Counted from the first letter of the stretch, positions 20,418-30,509 are shown. The stretch is DNA of 64,000 nucleotides from Erwinia tracheiphila (GCF_021365465.1 NZ_CP089932.1:1984001-2048000), one strand, 5' to 3'. The notes: a model not told the origin generated them from the sequence alone. A program made the numbers and translations.

Positions 20418-20621
20418 GTGTCACAAGCCGCGTGCTCAGAGCATCACACTGACCGACTGGAAGAAGCCAAAAACATCGCATTAGGATGGCGCATTATCGG
20501 CCAGATCACACCTGATACGCTGGAAGATGCTATAACGCTGCTGCGGGACTGTTCCGCTCATGCAGCTGCCATTTATGAACTGTTGTCGGTTGAAATTAAC
20601 GAAAACGCTAAATACAAATAG
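20418..20621 (+). CDS. Small hypothetical protein
   Basis: A 67-aa ORF from GTG (20418), with AGGAGAA 5 nt upstream. It is largely helical in composition (RLEEAKNIALGWRIIG, DTLEDAITLLRDCSAHAAAIYELL). It has an intact frame and a good ribosome-binding site, but the family is not recognised. It stands alone between the beta-helix remnant and the IS256 composite. Confidence 0.5.
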   Translation: MSQAACSEHHTDRLEEAKNIALGWRIIGQITPDTLEDAITLLRDCSAHAAAIYELLSVEINENAKYK

Positions 20622-20806
20622 CCCTTGCCCTGCAAGCCTCCGCAGACAGCAAACGTCGTTTCATTGTTATGACGGGTAAAATGTCATTGTCCCAGTTTAG
20701 CAATCAGGGACAGAAGTTTGCCTGCCATGGCGCTAAAACCAGTGACCAGAACAGGATGTACCTGAAAAGAAAATTACCGCATTATCCATTCACTGGGAGC
20801 CAGTAC

Positions 20807-22104
20807 ATAGATTTGTGTCATTGCCTGATTTTGATATGTTCAATCCAGCATCAAAAGCAGGTTAATTTATGGACGAAAAACAGTCGCAGGCCCTGGCTAA
20901 CGAACTGGACAAAAATCTCAAAACCCCTGACGATATCAGTCAGTTTGAGCGCCTGCTGAAAAAAATCAGTGTCGGGGCGGCGCTCAACGCCGAAATGACC
21001 CGTCACCCCGGCGACGATAAAAATCAGCCAGAACCGGCGACCAACGCCCGCAACGGCCACACCCAAAAGACGGTTATCACTGGCGATGGCCCGCCGGAGC
21101 TGCGTATACCGCGCGATCGTGATGGCCCCTTTGAACCGCAACGGGTAAAGAAAAACCAGACCCGGAGCACCGGGATGGATAACCCGATCTTATCGTTGTA
21201 CGCCAAAGGGATGACCACCGGCGAGATAGCGGCCGCATTCAAAGAGCCGTATGACGCCGATGCCTCGCCAGCGCGGGTCTCAAAGGTAGCTGATGCCGTC
21301 ATGGAGCAGATCACCGGATGGCAAAACCGGCCACTGGATGCCGTTTGTCCCATCGTTTACCCTGACTGTATCGTCCTGAAGGTCCGGCAGGACAGTCGCG
21401 TCATCAATAAATCCGTGTTCCTTGCCCCGGGTATCAACATCGAAGGCCAGAAAGAACTGCCGGGTATGTGGCTGGCCGAAAACGAGGGCGCGAAGTTCTG
21501 GCTCCATGTGCTGACCGAATTAAAAAATCGCGGCCTGAACGATATCCTCATCACCTGTGTTGATGGTCTGAAGGGCTTCCCGGACGCTATCAACGCGGTG
21601 TATCCGCAGGCCCGCGTCCAGCTGTGCGTCGTGCATATGGTGCGCAACAGTCTGCGGTTCGTCTCCTGGGAGGACTACAAAGCCGTCACCCGTGACCTGA
21701 AAGCCATCTGTCAGGCCACCACGGAAGAAGCAGGCGCGGGAAGCGTTCGCCGGCACCCGGGACAGCCGCTACCCGCAGATAAGCCGGAGCTGGCAGGCAA
21801 ACCGGGCCAGCCTGTTGACGTTCTTCGCTTACCCGGCAGACATCCGCAAGACGCTCGACACGACCAGCGCCATCGAGTCGCTGAACAGCGTGATCCGTGC
21901 CGCCATTAAGAAACGCAAGGTATTCCCGACGGATGACTCAGTGCGAAAGGTTATTTACCTGGCAATCCAGTCGGCATCGAAAAAATGGAATATGCCGGTC
22001 CAGAACTGGCGGCTGGCGATGAGCCGCTTTATTATTGAGTTCGGTGGCCGCCTGAGCCTTCACCTTTGACGTGGTGGCAGTTACACAGAATTATTTACAG
22101 GGTC
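20807..22104. mobile_element. IS256-family copy 3, chimeric and without target duplication
   Basis: The left end (GAGCCAGTAC, 20807) belongs to the copy-2 isoform; the right end (TTTACAGGGTC, 22104) belongs to the copy-1 isoform. The flanking octamers (TTCACTGG, GTCCTGTG) do not match, unlike copies 1 and 2. The switch falls around 21868-21900, where the isoforms share a run of identical bases. The element is best explained by homologous recombination between two IS256 copies. Confidence 0.85.
20869..22069 (+). pseudogene. IS256 transposase, frameshifted hybrid
   Basis: The N-terminal about 290 residues follow the copy-2 transposase. Near 21732 an 8-base deletion relative to copy 2 (TTEEADQRARE becomes TTEEAGAGSVR) shifts the frame to a stop at 21909. 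The correct frame resumes at about 21740 and ends at 22069 with a copy-1-like tail (SVRKVIYLAIQSASKKW, FIIEFGGRLSLHL). It is not expected to be active. Confidence 0.9.
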
Positions 22105-22172
22105 GTCCTGTGGTGTGAATCAGTCATACAACCAGCGGCCAGCTCTGGCGTTAAACTGTACTAGCTCAGGCC

Positions 22173-23339
22173 TGATCTGACAGTTACCGGTTATTTATAC
22201 AGGTATCTGTCAGATTACATCCGGTTCAGATCCTTTTCTGCCCAGACCCGTTTTCCATCAAGTAACGTGGCCATTGGCGTTCGCCCGCAGCACATTTTTC
22301 CCTGATGAGTTCGCTCATTATTGTCATGCCACAACCCGTTGTCCAGATCTGCCTGCAGGCTCTCCAGGTCCCCATATCACTTCTTGCGGAACGTAACCTG
22401 ATAAAAATCCTGCAAAATCGTTTTATGGAAGCGCTCGCAGATGCCGTTGGTCTGTGGGGACATCGCCTTTGTTTTCGTATGGTCGATATCGTTGATGGCC
22501 AGATACAACTGGTAATCATGCGGCTCCACCTTACCACAGTACTCCGTTCCCCTGTCGGTCAGTATTCTCAGCATCGGCAGCCCCTGAGCCTCACAGAACG
22601 GCAGTACCCGATCATTTAGCAGGTCGGCGGCAGTGATCGGCGTTTTACTCGTATACCGCTTGCAGTGTGCCACTTTCGGGTACGTATCCACGAACGTCTG
22701 CGGGCAGATACGGCCCCCCTTTCAGATTGCCAGCACAGAAGGTGTCCTGCGACCCGAGATAACCCGGATGAGCCGTCTCGATTTCGCCGCTTGCCTCATC
22801 ATCATGCGCCTTTTTCTCCAGCGCGGCGATTGGGGCATCGGTAAGCACGATGCCTTCTCTGGCAACTTTTTCCTCAAGCACCTTCAGGCGTTTACGGAAG
22901 TTCTCCAGATCGTGCCGTTGCCAGATGGACCGCACGCCGCTGCCGGAGATAAACACGCCTTTTTTACGCAGCTCATTACTGGTCCGGTGCTGCCCGTGGG
23001 CCGGGAACTCAACGGCATATTCAACAACCGCGCGTTCAGTGGCTTCGTCGGCGCGGTTCTTCAGGTTGGGAACCCGGCGGTTCTGGTTAACCAGTGCATC
23101 GATGCCACCTTCAGCAGCCAGTTCCTGATAACGGTAAAACGTGTCGCGCGACACGCCCATAATCTTGCAGGCTTTTGATACGTTACCAAGTTCTTCGGCG
23201 AGATTGAGCAGGCCGGCTTTGTGTTTGATGATGGGATTGTGAGTATGAAGCATGAGAGTTAACTCGCGTTTTGTTTAAGGATTAGACACCCATATCAAAA
23301 CCGGTAACCCCCAACCTTGCAGGGTCCGGTGTCAGATCA
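22173..23339. mobile_element. IS481-family insertion sequence
   Basis: An element of 1167 bp bounded by TGATCTGACA (22173) and TGTCAGATCA (23339), which are exact inverted repeats over 10 bp. It lies between two IS256 right-end segments that form direct repeats. Its right end matches the remnant at 9031-9380. Confidence 0.85.
22215..23253 (-). pseudogene. IS481-family transposase, broken
   Basis: An N-terminal helix-turn-helix region (SKACKIMGVSRDTFYRYQEL) is followed by the rve/DDE core with VDTYPKVAH (Asp), ILTDRGTEYCG (Asp) and GICERFHKTI (Glu). A frameshift at the G-run near 22715 (after GNLKGG) and an in-frame TGA at 22377-22379 (after TFRKK) interrupt it. The last 55 codons to the stop at 22215 are otherwise intact. 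The catalytic triad is present but the protein cannot be made whole. Confidence 0.85.
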
Positions 23340-23682
23340 CGTCGCGACGAATACAAATCAGCAAAAGCTGGCGTGCGCACGGGGAAAACCTCAATACGTT
23401 CTTCGGCTATCCGTCTGACATCCGAAAAGCTATCTACACCACGAATGCCATTGAGTCGCTGAACAGCGTGATCCGTGCCGCCATTAAGAAACGCAAGGTA
23501 TTCCCGACGGATGACTCAGTGCGAAAGGTTATTTACCTGGCAATCCAGTCGGCATCGAAAAAATGGAGTATGCCGATCCAGAACTGTCGGCTGGCGATGA
23601 GCCGCTTTATTATTGAGTTCGGTGACCGCCTGAGCGTTCACCTTTGACGTGGTGGCAGTTACACAGAATTATTTACAGGGTC
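23340..23682. mobile_element. IS256 right-end fragment
   Basis: A plus-strand piece of an IS256 transposase C-terminus (from ISKSWRAH to a stop at 23647) plus the right terminal repeat ending TTTACAGGGTC at 23682. It is the copy-1 isoform. From about 23447 it is nearly identical to 21868-22104, making a direct repeat of about 235 bp around the IS481 element. One likely damaging change is NWRLAM to NCRLAM. Confidence 0.85.
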
Positions 23683-24066
23683 CATCACAACCGCCTTTGA
23701 TTAGTGCTCCACCATCGTCATAGAGCCACATATTACCCGGAATAGCTATGTTCTTTTTTCCTTACGTCGTTGTAAATCCCTGTAAATACTGTATCTATTG
23801 TCTGGAGGTGAGTAAACAACCAATGTGTGGTTTTTTTGCTCCGTAGAAAGGTTAGTTATCTGTTTCTATCAAACCGCACTCACATTCCCAAAAATGTATG
23901 CCACCAGTAAGCTGGAACCTACTTAGCAATTACTTTCTTCCTCTACTTCAACAAGTTAATTACTGAAAAAAAGTACTGCTGCATCATACTGATGGCTTGG
24001 GTAATGTGACCTCCTGAATCCAGAAGGTCCGGGCAGGACACGCCGATTGCCTCTGTTAGCGACCTG
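23683..24066. other. Gap with fragments of a lost gene
   Basis: On the minus strand two adjoining frame pieces (VVYSPPDNRYSIYRDLQRR and KNIAIPGNMWLYDDGGALIKGG) suggest a frameshifted coding remnant truncated by the IS256 end. I do not recognise the family. Nothing else is visible. Confidence 0.35.
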
Positions 24067-24987
24067 TCATGGCAATGTAGGGTGACCGGAGACCAGCAGC
24101 TTGCAGTTACCCTCGCTGATTTTCAGATGGCCCTGCGCACCCAGCGGTAGCGTGACCGTATCCCGGTGGTGACCGAATTGCAAACCGGTAAGCACGGGCA
24201 CGCCGGTTATTTCACTGATTCGCGCCCAGACGTTGTCGAAATCATACCCACGATCGTAATCAGTCAGCGTCACCCCTGTAAAACTGCCGGTAATAATGGC
24301 TTTTTGCTTCGCCAGCACGCCAGAATAGGCCAGTTGCAGCAGCATCCTTTCAATTCTGAAGGGGGGCTCGTTGACATCTTCAATGACCAGTATTCCATCA
24401 TGAATCTGCGGCAGCCAGGGGGTACCGGTCAGCGAAGCCAGCATCGCCAGATTGCCCCCCCAAATCGTGCCTTTTAGCTCAGTCGCCTGCGATGATTGCG
24501 TTGACCATTCCAGCGTAAAGCGTGGTGAGGTCAGTGCGAGCCAGAAATGGTTAACGGTAAAATCAGACAGGTTCCCGGCACCAAAATTACCGGCAAGCAT
24601 TGGACCGCTAAACGTGATAGCACCCTGCTGGAGGAGTGCCATTTGCAATACGGTGAAGTCGCTATGGCCACAAATGGCCAGCGGACGGGATTGCAGTCGG
24701 TCTGCCAGTGCCCGTGCCTGAAAGAACGGCAGCAGGCGGCTGGCACCATAGCCTCCGCGCACCACCAGCGCGATATCTGCCTGACACTTGGGTTGAATAA
24801 GCTGATGCAAGTCTGCCAGTCGTTCCTTATCACTCCCGGCAAAGCGTTGTTCACGACGGCAGATAACGGTTGTATTTTCCACCCGATGTCCTTCGGAACG
24901 GAGCCTTTCAACCGCCAGAGAAGCAGCCTGCTGGTTATGGCAATAGCCTGAAGGTGCGATTAAATGAAATGAGCGGGGAACGACAGA
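24067..24987 (-). CDS. ldcA: Muramoyltetrapeptide carboxypeptidase LdcA
   Basis: A cytoplasmic LD-carboxypeptidase of peptidase family S66. It removes the terminal D-Ala from recycled murein tetrapeptides. The catalytic Ser is in CGHSDFT, the Glu in VIEDVNEPPFR and the His in QFGHHRDTVTLP; the N-terminal FHLIAPSGYC is a family signature. The ATG at 24987 gives 306 aa, close to E. coli LdcA (304); a TTG start eight codons upstream is less likely. It is divergent from emtA, as in E. coli. Confidence 0.96.
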   Translation of the reverse strand, partial: SVVPRSFHLIAPSGYCHNQQAASLAVERLRSEGHRVENTTVICRREQRFAGSDKERLADLHQLIQPKCQADIALVVRGGYGASRLLPFFQARALADRLQSRPLAICGHSDFTVLQMALLQQGAITFSGPMLAGNFGAGNLSDFTVNHFWLALTSPRFTLEWSTQSSQATELKGTIWGGNLAMLASLTGTPWLPQIHDGILVIEDVNEPPFRIERMLLQLAYSGVLAKQKAIITGSFTGVTLTDYDRGYDFDNVWARISEITGVPVLTGLQFGHHRDTVTLPLGAQGHLKISEGNCKLLVSGHPTLP

Positions 24988-25256
24988 CATAGTTTTCACG
25001 TTTACCTTCAACAGTGCGCAGAGATACCCTTTTCAAATAAAGCAGGCTGCGTGTGGATAAAAAAGTCGCTTTTTAAAGCAGGTTGTGTGATTTTTGTGCG
25101 GACTGAAAACCCCTTAACCTGGACAGGCATGGCAGATGGGATCATGTCGAAAAGCCATCGGTCTTTCCAGCTAAATTCAGATTGACGGTAATTTTCATTG
25201 TTAAGACAGCCGCCCAGATAAAATCTGGGGTTAATTTTCACAGGAAGAAATATAGC

Positions 25257-25889
25257 ATGAGAAGCATGAAAACAGCTGCGCTGATGGGTGTTCTGGTGCT
25301 TGCAGGCTGCGCCAGCGAACCTCATAAGCAGGCGATGACTCAGCAGCAAACGCCTTTAATAAAAGCGCCACCGGAAAAAGTGGCACAGGACTGGTCTTTG
25401 TTTACCGATTACGCGGCCCATAATTACGGTATTGACCAAAAGCTGATTGACGCAATTATTTCAGTGGAATCGGGCGGCAATCCAACGTTAGTCAGCAAAT
25501 CGAATGCCATTGGATTGATGCAGATTAAAGCTGCCACGGCAGGTCGGGAAGTTTATCACGCCAAGGGGCTTCACGGACAACCCAGCAGTTCAGAGTTGCG
25601 CGATCCTGTTAAGAACATCGATATTGGCACAGCCTATCTGAAAATTTTGCAGGACCGCTCTCTTGCGGGTATTCACAATCCGGAAACCTTACGCTATGCA
25701 ACAATTGTGTCATATGCTAATGGCGCGGGAGCGTTACTCAGGACGTTCTCCAGTGATCGGGATCGTGCTATTGCGATGATCAATGCCATGACGCCAAATC
25801 AGTTCTACCAGCATGTACAGAATAAACATCCGGCTGCTCAGGCACCGCGTTATTTATGGAAAGTGACGACCGCTTATCGCACAATCTGA
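25257..25889 (+). CDS. emtA: Lytic murein endotransglycosylase EmtA
   Basis: An outer-membrane lipoprotein of the SLT family that cleaves glycan strands internally. The lipobox is VLAGC (Cys about residue 19). The catalytic Glu is in AIISVESGGNP, followed by the SLT motifs AIGLMQIKA, DIGTAYLKIL and YATIVSYANGAGAL. It starts at ATG 25257 with AGGAAGAA upstream; upstream in-frame codons are not preceded by a site. A strong hairpin terminator follows. Confidence 0.95.
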   Translation: MRSMKTAALMGVLVLAGCASEPHKQAMTQQQTPLIKAPPEKVAQDWSLFTDYAAHNYGIDQKLIDAIISVESGGNPTLVSKSNAIGLMQIKAATAGREVYHAKGLHGQPSSSELRDPVKNIDIGTAYLKILQDRSLAGIHNPETLRYATIVSYANGAGALLRTFSSDRDRAIAMINAMTPNQFYQHVQNKHPAAQAPRYLWKVTTAYRTI

Positions 25890-25896
25890 CATCCCC

Positions 25897-25930
25897 GTAC
25901 CGCTGTCTTCGGGTGACAGCGGTACTTTTC
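25897..25930 (+). terminator. Rho-independent terminator of emtA
   Basis: A perfect 11-bp stem GTACCGCTGTC / GACAGCGGTAC with a TTCGGGT-type loop, followed by TTTTC. It lies 8 bp after the emtA stop. Confidence 0.9.
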
Positions 25931-26013
25931 AACCCGTTTTTTTCTGTCCAGCCGCAACAGCCACTCACGCGTATGCCGCTTAAGGTTTTCCTGTTCCAGC
26001 GGGGAGGTAAAGT

Positions 26014-26745
26014 CTACTGAAAACGATTAGCCTTATCGCGAGCCAGTCTTTCCAGCTGAAAGATCACCTGCTGTAATTGCCGTTCCTGTCCTACGTTAAG
26101 TTTGGCAAAGCTAAATCTCAGGCAAGGGGTAACGATAGTTTCATTTTTAGCGGTCACCACGCTATGTTTGCCGATATTAATCAGTCTTGCGTCCACCTCA
26201 AACCGACCATATTCACCCAGTTCCACGCGTAACTTTTTAAAATCTTCACCGCCTGTCAGGTTTTCAGGCAGTGTGGTCTCCCCAAGTACTGCTATGCCTC
26301 CCAGTGAAAGATCCTGCAGACGCATCCGATCTTCGCCCGAGCCATCGGGCCAGTGGACATAGCAGTAAAAAATGGGATCCAGTGGCGCATTAACACGGAA
26401 AAACTCGCGACGCTGAATCATCCACAGCTCTTCCGGCACATTGGCAAAAAAAGCTGGGAGTCCTTCATGGCTACCCGAATGTGGCTCACTGAGTGTGAAC
26501 TCAACCTTGGCACCTTGCGTTTCAGCCCAGAGATTCAGCTCACTTGCCTCCAGCACTAACTGGTTATCGTAATCGTTACTGCCATAGTCGATGATAATTT
26601 GGTCATGATCGGCATACAGTAATTTAGTTATAAACTGTCCCCGTGCGTGAGAGACCAACACTGGCGTCTGATTTTTTAACAGGTTTTTCAATACCGCCAG
26701 AACGGCCAGAGGGCCACGTTTAAGATACTGCTCTTTTTCCTTCAC
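26014..26745 (-). CDS. ycgR: Flagellar brake protein YcgR (PilZ)
   Basis: A c-di-GMP receptor that slows or biases the flagellar motor. The N-terminal YcgR domain (about residues 1-110) is followed by a PilZ domain with the ligand motifs RREFFR and DLSLGG. I chose GTG 26745 as start: it has AGGTAGGA just upstream, begins VKEKEQYLKRG like E. coli YcgR, and gives 243 aa (E. coli 244). An in-frame ATG at 26817 would add 24 atypical residues. It sits between emtA and ymgE, as in E. coli, and shares a theme with the flagellar genes at 56-60 kb. Confidence 0.94.
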   Translation of the reverse strand: MKEKEQYLKRGPLAVLAVLKNLLKNQTPVLVSHARGQFITKLLYADHDQIIIDYGSNDYDNQLVLEASELNLWAETQGAKVEFTLSEPHSGSHEGLPAFFANVPEELWMIQRREFFRVNAPLDPIFYCYVHWPDGSGEDRMRLQDLSLGGIAVLGETTLPENLTGGEDFKKLRVELGEYGRFEVDARLINIGKHSVVTAKNETIVTPCLRFSFAKLNVGQERQLQQVIFQLERLARDKANRFQ

Positions 26746-26919
26746 ATTCCTACCTCTGCTGGATGCCAATAACCTGGTGTCTGTAGTGCCAGGTGAGATT
26801 ATCGGCATGCAGTTCACTGTCTTTATGGTGTATTGAAAAAAGGTTGGATTTAAATCACAGAGTTAGAATCTCTGTCTTATACTTAAGGTGTTTCAATAAC
26901 CAAAACAAAGGGGTAGCAG

Positions 26920-27168
26920 ATGGGTATTTTGTCATGGATCATCTTCGGTTTGATTGCTGGCATCATTGCCAAGTGGATTATGCCGGGGCGTGATGGCGGT
27001 GGTTTCATTATCACGGTGATCCTGGGAATTGTTGGTGCAGTGGTGGGGGGCTGGATCAGCACTTTCTTTGGTTTCGGTAAAGTTGACGGTTTCAACTTCG
27101 GTAGTTTCGTGGTTGCTGTGATTGGTGCCATTGCGGTGCTGTGGATTTATCGTAAAGTCAAAAGTTAG
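26920..27168 (+). CDS. ymgE: GlsB/YeaQ/YmgE-family membrane protein
   Basis: An 82-aa inner-membrane protein of the transglycosylase-associated (GlsB/YeaQ/YmgE) family with three hydrophobic segments separated by Gly-rich turns. Signatures are GLIAGIIAKWIMPGRDGGG and GIVGAVVGGW. Members are often stress-induced; the biochemical function is unknown. AGGGG precedes the ATG. Position beside ycgR matches E. coli. Confidence 0.93.
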   Translation: MGILSWIIFGLIAGIIAKWIMPGRDGGGFIITVILGIVGAVVGGWISTFFGFGKVDGFNFGSFVVAVIGAIAVLWIYRKVKS

Positions 27169-27185
27169 CGCGGATGGCATTCCTG

Positions 27186-27215
27186 CCTGAATGGCGGTGA
27201 TGACCGCTATTCAGG
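27186..27215 (+). terminator. Hairpin after ymgE
   Basis: A nearly perfect stem (CCTGAATGGCGGT pairs with ACCGCTATTCAGG) with a small loop, 18 bp after the ymgE stop. It has no T-run, so termination may be weak or the hairpin may stabilise the mRNA end. Confidence 0.65.
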
Positions 27216-27557
27216 TAACAGGTGACTTGCGTGAAGTTGCTGCCAATATTATCTAATGCAGGTGCCAAAAAATATCTGAAGAAGACCCGACTTTCTCAAT
27301 GGCAGTCTCATTACATCTAATCTAATTCGCAATAAAAATATTCTGATGCAGTGTTTAACATTTTTATCATAACCATACATTAAACCAATAATAATCCTGC
27401 CAGTATTTCAGTCATGTAATGTTCAGTGATACTGCGCTGTACGGTGGCGCTACCGTCGACGAAATATATCAAAGCGGTCTGCTGGATATTTACGTCCTTT
27501 TTGCGGTCGTGACGCAGACTTGCTGAACACGTATGCTTTGCGCTTTGGATGTAACAT

Positions 27558-27833
27558 ATGGCTAAAGTTGATGTCGTCTGCCCTCAGTGCAATGAAACTC
27601 ATGCTGTACGATGTAACGGACATTCAGCATCCGGTGCCCAACGTTACATCTGCAAGCATTGTTCAAAGACCTTTCAGCTCAACTTTAGCTACTCCGGTGC
27701 CAAATCAGACACACACCAGACCATTGTTAATATGGCCATGAATGGTTACAGATGTCGCGATACCGCACGGGTTCTCGGTATCAGCCTCAATACGGTTCTG
27801 CGGCACGTAAAAAAATTTCGCCAAAGCAGGTAG
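27558..27833 (+). CDS. insA: IS1 InsA
   Basis: A 91-aa IS1 regulator and N-terminal half of the InsAB' transposase. It has the zinc-finger pattern CPQCNET and CRYICKHC-like pairs (YICKHCSKTF) plus a helix-turn-helix (CRDTARVLGISLNTVLRHVKK). The A-rich slippery run near its end allows the -1 frameshift into insB. Confidence 0.93.
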   Translation: MAKVDVVCPQCNETHAVRCNGHSASGAQRYICKHCSKTFQLNFSYSGAKSDTHQTIVNMAMNGYRCRDTARVLGISLNTVLRHVKKFRQSR

Positions 27834-28231
27834 CTGAGAATATCGACCCCGACACGGAGGTTGTTATCTGCTGTGAAGCCGGTGAACAATGGTCTTACGT
27901 GCGGTGTAAAAGCAATCCCCGATGGTTGTTCTATGCTTATGACCGTATCCGCAAACGTGCTCTGGCCCACGTCTTCGGCCCGAGAAATGCCCCGACCCTG
28001 CGACGATTGCTGGCCCTGTTAAGCAAATTTAACATTGCCTTTTATATGACAGATGCCTGGCCGGTTTATAAAGTTCTGTTAAGTGCAACAGGCCACGTGG
28101 TGAGCAAGAAATATACCCAACGGACAGAACGACATAATCTTAATCTTCGTACACATATCAAACGACTGACCCGCAGAACAATTTGCTTTTCGAATTCAGA
28201 GGAAATGCACGATAAGATCATCGGTTGGTAG
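27752..28231 (+). pseudogene. insB: IS1 InsB' with lost catalytic Asp and early stop
   Basis: This is the catalytic half of the IS1 transposase, read by -1 frameshift from insA. The first acidic residue of the DDE set is missing: EAGEQWSYV instead of EADEQWSYV (compare copy 2). The second (YMTDAWPVY) and third (RTERHNLNL) are present. A TAG replaces Tyr after KIIGW, removing the last eight residues seen in copies 2 and 3. It is probably inactive. Confidence 0.85.
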
Positions 28232-28355
28232 CTTACTCTTCATCATTATCAATAAATCTGCGTCACGACCCTTTTTGCCGGGTGTTATTCTGGAAATAAA
28301 AGAGCCTGGTGCAGTCTACCGCTCCGGGCTTTTTTGAGCGCTTGAAAAAATGCGC

Positions 28356-30509
28356 TTAATCAGAAGTCATAGCCACGGTAGCAATAATGATCCGCTCCGC
28401 GCCCCAGTAGCAGTAGCCAGTGCCGTAACAGGCCGCGACGTAATCACGATCGGTCAGGTTATTGGCATTTACCTGCACAAAGGCCCCTTTCAGGCTACTG
28501 TTCCAGACTCCGAGATCGGCACGGACGGAAGCATCAAACAGTGTGACAGAAGGCAACCGTGTGGTGTTTTCATTGTCAGCCCACTGTTTGCCAATATAGC
28601 GAACGCCCGCGCCAACGCTGATACCGTAATCAAACTGGTACTTCGCCCACGCTGAGGCCATGGCGTTCGGGGTGATATAAGGCGTGTGTCCGTCGTTGCC
28701 ATCAACCGAATCTTTGTAGCGCACGCGATTAAGTGTGTAGCTGGCAAGGGTACTCAGACGCGGCGTCAGCTGATTGTGCGCTTCCAGTTCAATTCCCTGC
28801 GAATGTACTTTTCCTGCGGGTTCATAGTAAGAGTCGACGATGACGCGGTTACCGACATCTTTTTGAGTCAGGTCGTACAGGGCTACTGAATACAGGTCTG
28901 AAGTGCTGACCGGCTGATATTTCACGCTGGTTTCATACTGCTCGGATGTGGTAGGCTCCAGGAGATTGCCATCCTCCCCAGAAAGAGACTGTGGCGTAAT
29001 AGCCTGGCTGTAGCTGACATAGGATGAAATGCCATTATCAAAGGCATAGAGCAGCGCAGCGCGACCGCTGACGTGATCGTCCTGACGGCGATACCGGGTG
29101 TCAAAATCGTAATTATCCGTCTCTGAGACAATGTGATCATAGCGACCGACGTATCCAGATGCCATTTCTGCCACTGCATCTCATCCTGCAAATAGACCCC
29201 AGTCTGATAGTAACGACGCTGTGAATCATAGAAGGTATAGCTCTGACGGGCATCCAGGCTTTCACCGTTCAGGGCATTAAGTTGGCTGGCATAACCGCTG
29301 GCATCGCTTAAATCATTTTTATACTGATGATATTCAGCGCCAGGCACCACCTTATGGCGGACTTCACTGGTGGCAAAATCCGCTTCCAACTGATTGTCCA
29401 GAGCAAAGGCATCTAGTGATGAACGGGAGCCAGAATAGTAGCGGTTCAGCAGGTTCGGATTGCTGGTATCCCAGCCAATCTGATAGACCTGATCCAGGTC
29501 AACATCGGAATGGGCGTAGCTGGCTGTGGAACGAAAAGCCCAGGTATCGTTAAAACGATGTGCAAACTCGGAACTGTAAATCTGCTCGCGACGCTTGAAC
29601 TGATCCAGTGAACTGTCACCGTCATAGAACCCCGTGCTCAATTTTCGGCCGTTATGTTCGGTAATGCTGCCGTCGCCCGGTACGGAACTATGATAGCCAC
29701 CAGAGGGGTCTTTTTGCAGGTAAGCGCGCAGCAAAAGAGAGGTGTTTTCGTCAGGCTGCCAGAGAAACGAAGGTGAAATTGCGTATTTTTCTTCCCTGGT
29801 ATGGTCGTATTGCGTATTGCGTATTGCGTATTGCGTATTGCGTATTGCGTATTGCTGTTGCGAGTAATCCCGGTCAGGCGGAATGCCCACTGGTCGTTAA
29901 TCGTATTGGTGTAATCAAACGCCGCGCTGTTAGTGCTGTTAGTGGCGGTGGAGACGTGGAAATGGCCTTCCTGAATAAATTGAGGGCGTTTGGACGTTTC
30001 CATGACCAGACCACCCGGCACGGTCTGGCCGTAGAGGGCTGAAGACGGCCCTTTAATCACGTCAATACGTTCAAGAAACCACGGATCGACCTGCAGTATG
30101 TTATAGCTGCCCGGATCGCTCATCAGACGCAGCCCATCAAGAAAAATATTGTCGACGTCACCGCCGTGGAAGCCGCGCAGCGAAACGGTATCATAGCGAC
30201 TGGCGGCACCGGCAAAGTTAGTGAATGCCCCGGCGGTGTAATTCAGCGCCTGATTGACGTTCAACGTACCCTGATCTTCCATTTGCTGGCGGGTCACTAC
30301 CGAAACGGACTGCGCTGTCGTGATCAGTGGACGATCGGTTTTTGTTGCGCCTTTGGTGGTGTTAGCACGGTATCCGATTGTCGGTGCGGTTGCCGTTTCA
30401 GCAGGCCGGGCGGTGACGGTCAACGTATCAGTCGCAAAAGAGAGAGGAGGGTAGTCAGTGCGATGGAACAAAGCAGGACAGAACGCTTTAGAACAAAAGG
30501 CACTCTCAT
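28356..30509 (-). pseudogene. TonB-dependent siderophore receptor (FoxA/FhuA type), frameshifted
   Basis: This encodes an outer-membrane receptor for a hydroxamate-type siderophore. A signal peptide starts at ATG 30509 (MRVPFVLKRSVLLCSIAL). Then come the plug domain (SVSVVTRQQMEDQ, DTVSLRGFHGGDVDNIFLDG, IDVIKGPSSALYGQTVPGG) and barrel strands to the C-terminal CYWGAERIIIATV. Three breaks are seen: a frameshift in the TC-rich run after the signal peptide (near 30450), a frame change across the 7-bp repeat at 29807-29855, and a one-base shift near 29145. The last residues after the barrel (AMTSD) are also atypical. A Fur-box-like site lies upstream. Confidence 0.88.
29807..29855. repeat. Heptanucleotide tandem repeat, 7 x GTATTGC
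   Basis: Seven perfect tandem copies of GTATTGC (GCAATAC on the coding strand) lie inside the siderophore-receptor gene between RNSN and YDHTREEKY. The unit is not a multiple of three, so copy-number change shifts the frame. By my frame count 2, 5 or 8 copies join the flanking coding frames; the present 7 do not. Confidence 0.95.

Larger units (their letters stand above)
27505..28270 (+). mobile_element. IS1-family element, copy 1
   Basis: A 766-bp element with ends GGTCGTGACGCAGA and its inverted repeat. It is flanked by an 8-bp duplication CTTTTTGC (27497-27504 and 28271-28278). It lies between ymgE and the siderophore-receptor pseudogene. Confidence 0.95.

Noticed and set aside
23683..23850. 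Possible toxin or effector C-terminus on the minus strand
   Set aside because: Only about 45 residues in two frames can be read; too little to support a function.
29807..29855. Short regularly spaced repeat as a CRISPR array
   Set aside because: The units are contiguous heptamers without spacers inside a coding sequence. It is a simple-sequence repeat.
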